A stretch of DNA of 64,000 bases, taken from Pseudanabaena sp. M53BS1SP1A06MG. Its GTDB lineage: Bacteria; Cyanobacteriota; Cyanobacteriia; Pseudanabaenales; Pseudanabaenaceae. Numbering within the stretch: position 1 is the first letter of the stretch; the number at the start of each line of letters is the position of its first letter. Position numbers and translations under genes: made by a program. The DNA lies in the NCBI GenBank assembly GCA_020404105.1, contig JADBWH010000063.1:19815-83814 (forward strand). Direction: 5' to 3'. Below, in pieces: positions 35,844 to 44,465 of this stretch. The notes beneath the pieces are model-generated. The model did no database searches. It was not told the DNA's origin and saw nothing but the letters and a program-made list of their open reading frames with translations.

Positions 35844-36926
35844 ATGGTACGAATACTAGTCATCGAAGATGAAGACTTAATTCGAGATTCCCTTGAGGAT
35901 CTACTTTTAGTTGAAGGTTTTGAAGTAATTACTGCCGAGAATGGGGAAAAGGGCGTATATTTAGCAAGTCAAAGACAACCTGACTTGATTTTGTGTGATG
36001 TTATGATGCCAATACTCAATGGCTATGAAGTTCTCGAACAGGTGCGTCAAGATAAGGATCTCAGTACAGTTCCCTTTTTGTTTTTGACATCAATGGTTGA
36101 TCGCTATAGTAATCGTAAGGGGATGTCATTGGGAGCTGATGATTATCTGGAAAAGCCTTGTACAAAAGATGAATTACTAGCGGCGATCACTGTGCGTTTG
36201 GAGAAGCAAAAATTGATCGAGGAACGCATTGAGGAAAAGATGAATGCCTTGCGTAGAAGCATTACGTTATCTTTGCCCCATGAGCTACAGACCCCACTTT
36301 CAGGAATTATGGGACTATCCGAACTCCTGATGATGCAAAGTGAACAAGTAACTCCTTTGGATGTTTATGACTACGCTTATGGTATTAATCGGTCTGCAGA
36401 TCGTCTCTATCGCCTGATCCAAAACTATTTGCTCTACAGCAAGTTATTAGTATTGAGATCCCAAGGTCAGCCCAGATTCACTTCGCAGCATCCTTGTAAC
36501 AGTTTTGTCGTCTTCAGCAATATCAGTCAACGTAAAGCAAGAGAATATGAGCGCCCAGATGACTTGCAGATAGATATTACTGAAGTCGATTTAAGAATGG
36601 CATCCGAGGATCTAATCAAAATTGCTGATGAATTAATTGACAACGCGTTTAAATATTCCTCCCAAGGAACAAAGGTTTGCTTGAGCAGTTATGCCACTGA
36701 TGCACATTGGGTATTGACAATCAAAGATCACGGAAGGGGGATGACCAAAGCGCAAATTGCGAATATTGGTGCTTATATTCAGTTTGAACGCCAATTTTAC
36801 GAGCAACAGGGGATGGGATTAGGTTTGTTTTTAGCGAAGACTTTAGTAGAGTTTTATGGCGGAAATCTCAATATTCACAGCGAAGAAACTTTAGGAACCA
36901 GTATTCGTATTACCATACCTCTTTAA
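35844..36926 (+). CDS. REC-HisKA-HATPase hybrid kinase 2
   Basis: 360 residues from ATG 35844, preceded by GGAAGAAG. The receiver phospho-Asp is Asp52 (LILCDVMMPILNG). The HisKA-like motif TLSLPHELQTPLSGIMG contains His146. The HATPase region shows ADELIDNAFKYSSQG, KDHGRGMTK and GMGLGLFLAKTL. The layout nearly matches the preceding protein, with the phospho sites at almost the same positions. Soluble. Probably acts in the same pathway. Confidence 0.88.
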   Translation: MVRILVIEDEDLIRDSLEDLLLVEGFEVITAENGEKGVYLASQRQPDLILCDVMMPILNGYEVLEQVRQDKDLSTVPFLFLTSMVDRYSNRKGMSLGADDYLEKPCTKDELLAAITVRLEKQKLIEERIEEKMNALRRSITLSLPHELQTPLSGIMGLSELLMMQSEQVTPLDVYDYAYGINRSADRLYRLIQNYLLYSKLLVLRSQGQPRFTSQHPCNSFVVFSNISQRKAREYERPDDLQIDITEVDLRMASEDLIKIADELIDNAFKYSSQGTKVCLSSYATDAHWVLTIKDHGRGMTKAQIANIGAYIQFERQFYEQQGMGLGLFLAKTLVEFYGGNLNIHSEETLGTSIRITIPL

Positions 36927-37068
36927 AAAATTTCGTCATTTGGCGTGGACTTTGACTGCACTACATATACTTAATACTTAGTAAACTCGTTAGTATTGCT
37001 GGTAGTGCTAAATAGGTAAGGATGTCACCTTTACCATAATATTGCGTGAGTCTTAAGTAAGTTTAAAA

Positions 37069-37108
37069 GCAAGAGATTGGGGGGTGCGTCATGACTCCAA
37101 TCTCTTGA
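37069..37108 (+). promoter_or_regulatory. Hairpin in the bciB leader
   Basis: CAAGAGATTGG and CCAATCTCTTG pair around a 16-nt loop, about 45 bp before the bciB start. No T-run follows, so it is not an ordinary terminator. It may be a leader structure or operator. Confidence 0.45.
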
Positions 37109-37151
37109 CTGATATGATCTACGTTAAATCTATATAGTCAGAAATAGCAAA

Positions 37152-38348
37152 ATGTCGGTTGTCCCATCCCATCGCAAGGCAAAGGGTCTCGCAGATGTCC
37201 AGCGTCGCCCTGCCAAAGAGTTGTGCAGTGAATGTGGTCTTTGTGATACCTATTACATACATTACGTCAAAGAGGCTTGCGCGTTTATAACTCAGCATAT
37301 TGATGATCTAGAGATGCAATCCCACGGGCGATCGCGTGATCTCGATAATGAAAAAGAACTTTATTTCGGTGTGCATCAAGAAATGATCGCCGCCCGCAAA
37401 ACTGAACCGATCGCAGGGGCGCAATGGACAGGCATTGTCTCTACTTTGGCGATCGAGATGCTCGAAAAAGGTCTGGTCGAAGGTGTAGTCTGTGTGCAGT
37501 CAAGTGCTAGTGATCGCTTTAAGCCTCAGCCTATAATTGCCCGTACCCGTGAGGAAATTTTGGCGGCACGCGTCAATAAACCGACGCTTTCGCCCAATCT
37601 TTCGGTGTTAGAGCAGATCGAAAAGTCAGGTATCAAGAGGCTTTTAGCGATCGGTGTGGGCTGCCAAATCCAAGCGCTACGCACGGTCGAGAAGGAATTA
37701 GGCTTAGAAAAGCTCTATGTCTTAGGGACACCCTGCACGGATAATGTCACGAGAGAAGGGTTACAGAAATTTCTGGATACCACCAGTCGATCGCCTGAAA
37801 CTGTAGTGCATTATGAATTCATGCAGGACTTTAATGTGCATTTCAAGCATTCCGACGGTTCGACAGAGTTAGTGCCATTTTTTGGATTAAATACTAGGGA
37901 ACTCAAGGATGTGTTTGCTTCATCCTGCATGACCTGCTTTGACTACACCAATGCCCTAGCTGATATCGTCGTGGGCTATATGGGCGCAACCTTTGGCTGG
38001 CAATGGATCGTAGTGCGAAACGAGACGGGTCAAGAGATGCTGGAGTTAATCAAGGATCAATTGCAAATTCAGCCTGTCATCTCTAGTGGCGATCGACGCG
38101 CCGCCGTACAACAAGGAATCTCGGCGTATGATCAAGCGGTCACTTTGCCAATTTGGTTAGCTTGGCTCATTAGCTTTGTGGTGAATAAGATTGGTCCCAA
38201 AGGTTTGGAATATGGGCGTTTTTCCATCGATTCCCACTTTGTCCGCAATTATCTCTACGTGCGTCGCAACTACCCCAAAAAGCTAGAAGTCCATGTCCCC
38301 GAATTTGCTAAGCGAATTATCTCTCAGTACCAGTTACCAAAAGTATAG
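37152..38348 (+). CDS. bciB: Ferredoxin-dependent 3,8-divinyl chlorophyllide reductase
   Basis: A 398-residue flavin/iron-sulfur protein of the FrhB/BciB family, the type represented by slr1923 of Synechocystis. It reduces the C8 vinyl group in chlorophyll synthesis. Cysteine clusters CSECGLC near the N-terminus and SSCMTCFDYTNALADIVVGY in the middle fit iron-sulfur ligation. IGVGCQIQALRTVEKELG and YVLGTPCTDNVTREG are family blocks. The stop TAG is supplied by the family-A repeat beginning within it, see findings. Confidence 0.9.
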   Translation: MSVVPSHRKAKGLADVQRRPAKELCSECGLCDTYYIHYVKEACAFITQHIDDLEMQSHGRSRDLDNEKELYFGVHQEMIAARKTEPIAGAQWTGIVSTLAIEMLEKGLVEGVVCVQSSASDRFKPQPIIARTREEILAARVNKPTLSPNLSVLEQIEKSGIKRLLAIGVGCQIQALRTVEKELGLEKLYVLGTPCTDNVTREGLQKFLDTTSRSPETVVHYEFMQDFNVHFKHSDGSTELVPFFGLNTRELKDVFASSCMTCFDYTNALADIVVGYMGATFGWQWIVVRNETGQEMLELIKDQLQIQPVISSGDRRAAVQQGISAYDQAVTLPIWLAWLISFVVNKIGPKGLEYGRFSIDSHFVRNYLYVRRNYPKKLEVHVPEFAKRIISQYQLPKV

Positions 38349-38438
38349 GACTTACGCAAACCGAACGAATTTCTTAGGATTGAGGTAGATGTGGTGCGGG
38401 CTTCGCCCGCACCACATCTACCCAATGCGTAAGTCCTA
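38346..38438. repeat. Family-A repeat, copy 2, at the bciB stop
   Basis: A ~92-bp element with TAGGACTTACGCA ends, flanked by AAGTA on both sides. It starts at the TAG that ends bciB. It lies between that gene's last sense codon and the hairpin at 38443. Confidence 0.85.
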
Positions 38439-38442
38439 AAGT

Positions 38443-38475
38443 ATAAAAAAGCGGCGCTTTGCGCTGCTTTTTTAT
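38443..38475 (+). terminator. Terminator of bciB, displaced by the repeat
   Basis: ATAAAAAAGCGGCGC and GCGCTGCTTTTTTAT pair around TTT with one G-T mismatch and end in a T-run. Without the repeat it would begin right at the bciB stop. Confidence 0.75.
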
Positions 38476-38636
38476 AACACCTAACAATCTGTTAGGTGTT
38501 AGGTATTGTGAAAATTTAAAAATCCCTAACAGCCTGCAAGGTGACGATCGCCCTTTAAGCACCTAATCTAAGTACATCGAAACAAACAAGTTATTCATGA
38601 CTTAATTCAAAAGCTTGATTAGTTCAGGGCAAAACT

Positions 38637-39473
38637 ATGACTACCGCAGCACTCACCATCGAATCCGACATTCCTACTCAATTGAGCATCACCACTCATA
38701 GGGTACGTGAGTTTTCGGCGGCAGACAAAAACACAACCCTCGAATTACTTAAGCAATATCGCAAAGCACCATCTGCATACCTACGCGATCGCATCGTGCG
38801 CTTAAATATCGGCTTAATTAAAAAAGAAGTACATTTTTGGGCAGATCGTCACTCAGAAATATACGACGATTTATTACAAGTAGGAGCATTAGGTCTCATT
38901 GGCGCAGTTGATCGCTTTGAACTAAATCGCGGTTATGCCTTTAGTTCCTTTGCCGTACGCTATATTCGCGGCGAAATTCAACATTATTTACGCGACAAAA
39001 GCTCCTCAGTCCGCATACCTCGGCGTTGTCTAGACTTGCAACAACAATCAGTACGTGTAATGCAGAAGTTACGCAATACCTTACAAAGGGAGCCTTCCAC
39101 GCAGGAAGTTGCTACTGCTCTAGGAATCAAATTGAGTGAATGGCAAGAAGCTAAACTCGCTTTTCAAAATCGTGTTCCTTTAAGTCTTGATGCTCCAATT
39201 CGTTCTGAAGAAGAAGATGCAGCTTCCATTGGTGATCTTGTCGCTGATCCTAAGAGCAATATGCAATCACAACAGGATGAGAAGTTCCGTTTACATCAAG
39301 CTCTATCAGTTTTAGAGCAACGCACCAGAGAGATTGTTGAGTTTGTATTTATCGAAGATATGCCTCAAAGGGATGTTGCGAAGTTGTTGGGAGTAAGTGC
39401 CGTGACAATTTCACGTCAACTCAAAAAAGGTTTATCAACTTTACGCTGTGTACTAGAAACTGAAGCTTGCTAA
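38637..39473 (+). CDS. sigF: Group 3 sigma factor, SigF-type
   Basis: A 278-residue sigma-70-family factor without region 1. Region 2 shows RLNIGLIKKEVHFWADRH, DLLQVGALGLIGAVDRFE and YAFSSFAVRYIRGEIQHYLR. Region 3 follows (STQEVATALGIKLSEWQEA), then region 4 (RDVAKLLGVSAVTISRQLKK). This matches cyanobacterial SigF, which controls pilus and motility genes in Synechocystis. The stop is built into the bidirectional hairpin shared with the next gene. Confidence 0.87.
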   Translation: MTTAALTIESDIPTQLSITTHRVREFSAADKNTTLELLKQYRKAPSAYLRDRIVRLNIGLIKKEVHFWADRHSEIYDDLLQVGALGLIGAVDRFELNRGYAFSSFAVRYIRGEIQHYLRDKSSSVRIPRRCLDLQQQSVRVMQKLRNTLQREPSTQEVATALGIKLSEWQEAKLAFQNRVPLSLDAPIRSEEEDAASIGDLVADPKSNMQSQQDEKFRLHQALSVLEQRTREIVEFVFIEDMPQRDVAKLLGVSAVTISRQLKKGLSTLRCVLETEAC

Positions 39474-39507
39474 AATAGAAGAGGCGCAAAGCGCCTCTTC
39501 TATTTTA
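39471..39507. terminator. Bidirectional terminator with both stop codons in the stem
   Basis: A perfect 37-bp palindrome, with 17-bp arms (TAAAATAGAAGAGGCGC and its complement) and a 3-nt loop. Its left edge is the sigF TAA and its right edge is the TAA of the convergent phosphohexomutase gene. The T-rich arms fit termination in both directions. Confidence 0.85.
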
Positions 39508-40980
39508 GTTGAATTGTTCTGCCCAATCGGAAATCCAATTGAGAGTCTTCTGCACGAGTTCAGAAGTTTCTGCTTCGCAATAGAGTCGTAGCAAAGGCTC
39601 AGTACCACTAAAGCGCACTAATAGCCAACTGCCATCTTCTAAACGGAACTTAAAGCCATCGGGTGCTTGAGCGTCAATTACTTTACGTCCTGCAATTTCT
39701 GTAAGAGAGAACTGCTGAAGGGTCGCCACTAACCTCTCACGCGCCGCCATGCCTGAAAGCTTTTTATCAATGCGATCATAGTGAGAGAAGAAATTAGTTT
39801 GCTTTTGCAAATCACTATAGAGAACACTTAAATCCTTGTTGGATGTAGCGATCGCTTCCAACACATACAAAGCTGAAAGCAAGGCATCACGCTCTGGAAT
39901 GTGGTTGCCATAGCCAACGCCACCAGATTCTTCACCACCTAATAGACAGGGGACTCCCGAAAGCATTCGCTCGGCAATGTATTTGTAACCAACAGGAGTT
40001 TCATAAACTGGTAAATCAAAGAGTTCTGCAACCTTAGGCATCAAGTCGGAACCACTAATGGTTTTAATCAATTCGCCTTTGAAACCACGATTTTTAGCGA
40101 GATGTTCTAAGAGAATCGGAATCAGAATTTGCGAACTTAAGAAATTGCCTTTACTATCAGTTGCGGCAATCCGATCTGCATCACCATCAAAAATAAAACC
40201 CACCAAAGTTTTATCGGGATAATCGTGGTGATGGGTTTTGACTCGACGGAAGAGTTCGGCGATATATCTTGGTAACGGCTCGGGCGCACCACCACCGAAG
40301 AGGGGATCACTATCACTGTTGATCTCAATTAAATTAGATTGGGCGGCTGGCAATTCTAAAATTTTTGCTAAACCACCTGCGGCAGCTCCATGCATTACGT
40401 CCGCAAATACGGTCAACTTTCCCATCGCGATCGCCTCTTTGATCGCCTCAACATTGACCTTTTCCCGCAAAGCTTGACAGTAACTTGCCCATGCATCAAA
40501 AGTCTCAATTTTGCCATTTTGAGAAGTTTCATAGACAAAATCACCACGTTCCAAAATTTCCTCAACCTTGGTTGTGAGATCTGGTGAAACTGACCCACCA
40601 AATGCACCTTTGATTTTTAATCCTGAATAATTTGCTGGATTATGACTGGCGGTAATTACCAAAGCTCCCAGAGCCTTGCGGTCATAAGCTGCCCAACTAA
40701 AAGCGGGGGTAGGTGCAAAATCAGAGGCAAGTAACACATCAAATCCGATCGCGGCTACTACTTCAGCAGTGTGTTTAGCAAAAGCATCAGACATAAATCG
40801 GCGATCATATCCAACAATGATCATATTGCTGCCTGATTTACCAAAGGTTTCCTGTAAAATATGGGCGGCGATTGGGGCAACTGCTGCTAAGCGATCAAAG
40901 GTAAAATCGTCTGCAATGATACCTCGCCAACCGTCAGTGCCAAAGTGTACAGGGGGATACAATGGGAACTTGCCTTGCAT
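39505..40980 (-). CDS. Phosphoglucomutase/phosphomannomutase family protein
   Basis: A 491-residue alpha-D-phosphohexomutase. The active-site Ser is in ALVITASHNPANYSGLK. The metal-binding loop is in FIFDGDADRIAATD. The sugar-specificity loop is GGEESGGVGYGNHIPERDAL. The C-terminal phosphate-binding loop is LVRFSGTEPLLRLY. It interconverts hexose 1- and 6-phosphates. Which sugar is preferred cannot be decided here. It is convergent with sigF. Confidence 0.9.
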   Translation of the reverse strand: MQGKFPLYPPVHFGTDGWRGIIADDFTFDRLAAVAPIAAHILQETFGKSGSNMIIVGYDRRFMSDAFAKHTAEVVAAIGFDVLLASDFAPTPAFSWAAYDRKALGALVITASHNPANYSGLKIKGAFGGSVSPDLTTKVEEILERGDFVYETSQNGKIETFDAWASYCQALREKVNVEAIKEAIAMGKLTVFADVMHGAAAGGLAKILELPAAQSNLIEINSDSDPLFGGGAPEPLPRYIAELFRRVKTHHHDYPDKTLVGFIFDGDADRIAATDSKGNFLSSQILIPILLEHLAKNRGFKGELIKTISGSDLMPKVAELFDLPVYETPVGYKYIAERMLSGVPCLLGGEESGGVGYGNHIPERDALLSALYVLEAIATSNKDLSVLYSDLQKQTNFFSHYDRIDKKLSGMAARERLVATLQQFSLTEIAGRKVIDAQAPDGFKFRLEDGSWLLVRFSGTEPLLRLYCEAETSELVQKTLNWISDWAEQFN

Positions 40981-41042
40981 AAGCCTTTTAAAATTTCTTC
41001 TAGCTAAAGTTTATCGTGAATTCCCATTAAGAACCCAGAATT

Positions 41043-41134
41043 TATGGCAATCCTAAATGTTTTGTAGAGTCGCATCACGAAATGGTGCAATTCTACAAAA
41101 AACAAAAATCTACAAATGATTTAGGACTGCTATA
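41043..41134. repeat. Family-F repeat, copy 2
   Basis: GGCAATCCTAAATGTTTTG at the left and CAAATGATTTAGGACTGC at the right bound about 92 bp with an imperfect inner inverted repeat (GTAGAGTCGC / GGTGCAATTCTAC). It lies between the phosphohexomutase and ilvA starts, so it may alter both promoters. Confidence 0.6.
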
Positions 41135-41201
41135 AGAAAAAAGAGAGTAAAATTGTAGCTTGCCAAATTGATGAACAAGATGATGGCGCTGTGCGATCTG
41201 T

Positions 41202-42713
41202 ATGCAATCTGACTATTTAGAACGAATCCTCAAAGCTCGCGTGTATGATGTCGCGCAAGAATCTCCCTTAGAATATGCTCCCAATTTATCAGCTAGATTA
41301 AATAATCGCCTATTGCTGAAAAGAGAAGATATGCAGTCAGTGTTCTCTTTTAAATTGCGTGGTGCTTACAACAAGATGGCCCAATTGCCACCCGATTTAT
41401 TGGCGAATGGAGTTATTGCCGCTTCCGCAGGAAATCATGCACAGGGAGTTGCCCTCAGTGCTCGCGAACTTGGCACTAAAGCGATTATTGTCATGCCTGT
41501 GACCACGCCTCTCGTAAAAGTGAATGCGGTAAAAATGCGAGGTGGGGAGGTGGTTTTGCATGGTGATACCTACGATGATGCCTATGCTCATGCCCGTCAA
41601 CTAGAAGCAGAAAAGAATTTAACCTTTATCCATCCCTTTGATGATCCAGATGTCATTGCAGGGCAGGGAACTATTGGAATGGAGATTTTGCGCCAATGTC
41701 AGAAACCAATTCATGCAGTATTTGTAGCGATTGGTGGTGGAGGATTAATTTCGGGTGTGGCAGCCTATATCAAGCGCTTACGACCTGAAATTAAAATTAT
41801 TGGGGTCGAACCGAAAGATTCCGATGCGATGTCCCGATCGCTAGCAGCAGGGCATCGTGTCCGTCTCGATCAAGTGGGACTATTCGCTGATGGTGTGGCA
41901 GTCCGTGAAGTTGGGCAAGAAACCTTTCGCCTTTGTCAGCAATATGTCGATGAGATTTTATTGGTGGATACGGATAATACCTGTGCCGCAATTAAGGATG
42001 TTTTTGAAGATACACGCTCGATTTTAGAACCTGCTGGTGCTTTAGCGATCGCTGGAGCCAAGTCGTATGTCGAACGTGAAGGTCTTGAGGGGCAAACTCT
42101 AGTAGCGATCGCCTGTGGTGCAAATATGAACTTTGATCGTTTACGCTTTGTGGCGGAACGGGCGGAACTGGGTGAACACCGAGAAGCGATTTTTGCGGTG
42201 ACAATTCCTGAACAGGCGGGCAGTTTACGAAAGTTTTGTGGACTTTTAGGCAAGCGTAACTTAACTGAATTTAGTTATCGTATTGCCGACCAAGAAATTG
42301 CCCATATTTTTACAGGTATTCAAATAGTCAATCGCGCCGATGCGGCAAATCTGGCGAAGACTTTTGCGGAAAATGGATTTACAGCGATAGAAATTACCGA
42401 TGATGAATTAACAAAACTGCATTTGCGGCATATGGTCGGTGGGCGATCGCCGCTCGCCCATAATGAACTGCTTTATCGCTTTGAGTTTCCTGAGCGTCCA
42501 GGCGCATTAATGAAGTTTGTCGGCTCGATGAGTCCCCATTGGAATATTAGCTTATTCCATTATCGAAATAATGGTGCTGATTACGGTCGCATTGTCGTGG
42601 GTGTGCAGGTTCCGCCTACAGAGATGCAAGAATGGCAGGGATTTCTCGATACCCTTGGCTATCGCTATTGGGACGAAAGCCAAAATCCTGTCTACAAACT
42701 ATTTCTAGGCTAA
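41202..42713 (+). CDS. ilvA: Threonine ammonia-lyase, biosynthetic
   Basis: A 503-residue PLP-dependent threonine dehydratase, first step of isoleucine synthesis. The PLP lysine is in SVFSFKLRGAYNKM. The serine/Gly loop is ASAGNHAQGVAL, and AIGGGGLISGVAAY binds the phosphate. Two ACT-like regulatory repeats occupy about residues 325-500 (FAVTIPEQAGSLRKFCGLL, FEFPERPGALMKFVGSM), which mark the allosteric biosynthetic form. Confidence 0.95.
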   Translation: MQSDYLERILKARVYDVAQESPLEYAPNLSARLNNRLLLKREDMQSVFSFKLRGAYNKMAQLPPDLLANGVIAASAGNHAQGVALSARELGTKAIIVMPVTTPLVKVNAVKMRGGEVVLHGDTYDDAYAHARQLEAEKNLTFIHPFDDPDVIAGQGTIGMEILRQCQKPIHAVFVAIGGGGLISGVAAYIKRLRPEIKIIGVEPKDSDAMSRSLAAGHRVRLDQVGLFADGVAVREVGQETFRLCQQYVDEILLVDTDNTCAAIKDVFEDTRSILEPAGALAIAGAKSYVEREGLEGQTLVAIACGANMNFDRLRFVAERAELGEHREAIFAVTIPEQAGSLRKFCGLLGKRNLTEFSYRIADQEIAHIFTGIQIVNRADAANLAKTFAENGFTAIEITDDELTKLHLRHMVGGRSPLAHNELLYRFEFPERPGALMKFVGSMSPHWNISLFHYRNNGADYGRIVVGVQVPPTEMQEWQGFLDTLGYRYWDESQNPVYKLFLG

Positions 42714-42717
42714 CTTG

Positions 42718-42759
42718 AATTAAAAGAAGCACCACCTTTCGATGGTGCTTCTTTTAATT
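42718..42759. terminator. Bidirectional terminator between ilvA and the FKBP gene
   Basis: AATTAAAAGAAGCACCA and its exact complement pair around an 8-nt loop. T-rich flanks on both sides and the convergent genes support two-way termination. Confidence 0.85.
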
Positions 42760-43300
42760 AGGAAATCCGCAATAGTTCCACATCAAAAATTAAAGTGGCA
42801 TTAGGAGGAATGACTCCACCCGCACCACGAGCGCCATAACCAAGTTCGGGCGGAATAATCAAGGTACGGCGATCGCCAACACGCATATCCGCCAAACCTT
42901 CATCCCAGCCCTTAATTACCTGACCAACGCCAAGCTTGAAGGAAAAAGGACTATTGCGATCGCGTGAACTATCGAACTTAGTCCCATCTTCGAGAGTACC
43001 TATGTAATGAACAAAAACGGTATCACCCTTCTTAGGTGTTGCACCAGTACCTGATGTGATTACTTTATATTTAAGCCCAGTGCCAGTTTCTTTGATTTCG
43101 GAATCACTCATATTAATTAAAGGTGCTTCTGCTATTTTTACTTCTGCTTGATTTGGTACGCCTGTAGAGGGTACACCTGTAGACACACTAGCAACTGCGG
43201 TCTGTCCACCCATAATTTGGGCAAACACAATGACCAATACAGCGACTGTCATGATGCCAAAGCTAATCAAAATTCCTTTCAAGGCTATATCTCCAATCAA
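42758..43300 (-). CDS. Membrane-anchored FKBP-type peptidyl-prolyl isomerase
   Basis: A 180-residue protein. An N-terminal hydrophobic segment (residues ~8-32) anchors or exports it. The FKBP domain covers residues ~72-178 ([63 protein letters not shown]). All usual active-site residues are present. It catalyses proline cis-trans isomerisation, probably in the periplasm or thylakoid lumen. Confidence 0.93.
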   Translation of the reverse strand: MIGDIALKGILISFGIMTVAVLVIVFAQIMGGQTAVASVSTGVPSTGVPNQAEVKIAEAPLINMSDSEIKETGTGLKYKVITSGTGATPKKGDTVFVHYIGTLEDGTKFDSSRDRNSPFSFKLGVGQVIKGWDEGLADMRVGDRRTLIIPPELGYGARGAGGVIPPNATLIFDVELLRIS

Positions 43301-43317
43301 TTACGTGATGACTTCGC

Positions 43318-43415
43318 TTTTGGCATCTTATAACAATTACAGTGCTTTGCGCTGAAACCAGAACCAATAAATTTTTTGAAGTTGTTAAAAAGTAACAACT
43401 TCAAAAAATTTATTG
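43318..43415. repeat. Variable hairpin with conserved tail, copy 3 (inverted)
   Basis: A perfect palindrome at 43365-43415 (23-bp arms beginning CAATAAATTTTTTG, 5-nt loop). On the minus strand it is followed by GGTTCTGGTTTCAGCGCAAA and GCACTGTAATTG, the same tail as at 16296 and 20937. It lies upstream of the FKBP gene. Confidence 0.65.
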
Positions 43416-43471
43416 TGAATAGCTATGTAGTTCTCGAAAAATTAACAAATAGTTCATAACAGTTCACAACA

Positions 43472-43500
43472 AAAAAGAGTTCGCATGGCGAACTCTTTTT
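43472..43500 (-). terminator. Terminator of tRNA-Phe
   Basis: AAAAAGAGTTCGC and GCGAACTCTTTTT pair around a 3-nt loop, 7 bp beyond the tRNA 3' end, with a T-run on the minus strand. Confidence 0.85.
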
Positions 43501-43507
43501 ATAAATA

Positions 43508-43580
43508 TGCCAGGAACGAGATTTGAACTCGTGACACGTGGATTTTCAGTCCACTGCTCTACCAACTGAGCTATCCCGGC
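43508..43580 (-). tRNA. tRNA-Phe (GAA)
   Basis: A 73-nt cloverleaf reads on the minus strand from GCCGGGATAGCTCAGTTGGT to CAAATCTCGTTCCTGGC(A). The anticodon loop CTGAAAA gives GAA. The acceptor stem pairs GCCGGGA with TCCTGGC (one G-T). The T loop is TTCAAAT. CCA is not encoded. Confidence 0.95.
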
Positions 43581-43711
43581 TTGGCTCTTTTTTTTAGCGC
43601 TTGATTAAGATAACACTATTTAGGATTTTCAAGCAATAGTTTTTTGCATTTACCTAGAAATTTTGATCACTTCTCCAATCAAGAATGCAGACCTCAGGGC
43701 TGGTTTCTTGA

Positions 43712-44275
43712 TTATGAACCTGTTACTAGCCAAAACACTGATCTCAGTCCATCGCGCAAAGATTTTGCAGGGTTTTCTGACTTAATTGTTGAGGGAATAG
43801 TGACAGGGTACATCTCAATACCACGACTTCCCAGAACAATTTTGCCAATCACCAGAGCACGTGGCATATGAAAATCGGATGTAATTACATATACATCTGT
43901 AATATTACGCTTCTGAAGTTCTGACACCATAATTGTAAAGTTAGAAACCGTATCCACAGCACGATAATCCAAATGGATGCGACTACGATCTACCCCTGCA
44001 CTATCAAAAACATACTGAGCATATTCTTCTGGACTGCCTGATGACACAAAAATTGGCAACTTTGGATGTTGTAGGGCAAATTGAGCCGCAAACTTTTCGC
44101 GGGCTGGAGAGCCGCCTAATACTAAGATTGCCTGTGGTTCTCTCATCGATATACTGGCAAGGATTGGGGGTAAGCATGGCAATCCAAAGATCATGCACCC
44201 TGACCCAATTAACCCAGATAAGGCTGTCATAGAACTTTTGCTATGGAATGGGTTAATCATCATTCTTATGTTGCA
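43712..44275 (-). CDS. DUF218 (YdcF/SanA-like) membrane protein
   Basis: About 187 residues from the MMINPFHSKS start. The frame opens at 44308. An N-terminal hydrophobic segment is followed by a DUF218 domain (AILVLGGSPAREKFAAQFAL, DYRAVDTVSNFTIMVSELQK, VYVITSDFHMPRAL). The family is linked to cell-envelope functions such as ElyC and SanA. The topology suggests a membrane-anchored periplasmic domain. Exact role is unknown. Confidence 0.78.
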   Translation of the reverse strand, partial: CNIRMMINPFHSKSSMTALSGLIGSGCMIFGLPCLPPILASISMREPQAILVLGGSPAREKFAAQFALQHPKLPIFVSSGSPEEYAQYVFDSAGVDRSRIHLDYRAVDTVSNFTIMVSELQKRNITDVYVITSDFHMPRALVIGKIVLGSRGIEMYPVTIPSTIKSENPAKSLRDGLRSVFWLVTGS

Positions 44276-44330
44276 AACCAGCAAAATATTATCTGCATGA
44301 TGGATCAATATGCAACAAGATTTTGTTAAT

Positions 44331-44353
44331 AGCCTGTCTCAAAGAGACAGGCT
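44331..44353 (-). terminator. Hairpin between recR and the DUF218 gene
   Basis: AGCCTGTCTC and GAGACAGGCT pair around AAA, downstream of recR on the minus strand. The T-run is weak, so efficiency is uncertain. Confidence 0.5.
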
Positions 44354-44465
44354 TTATGCAGCAATTGCCAATTTATCGACCTAGAAGATATTTTCTAAAT
44401 GTGTTACTAAGCTTCACATTTAAAAGTTTCTTAGTTTGGGTTTGAGTGCAAAGTACTGCAACAAG

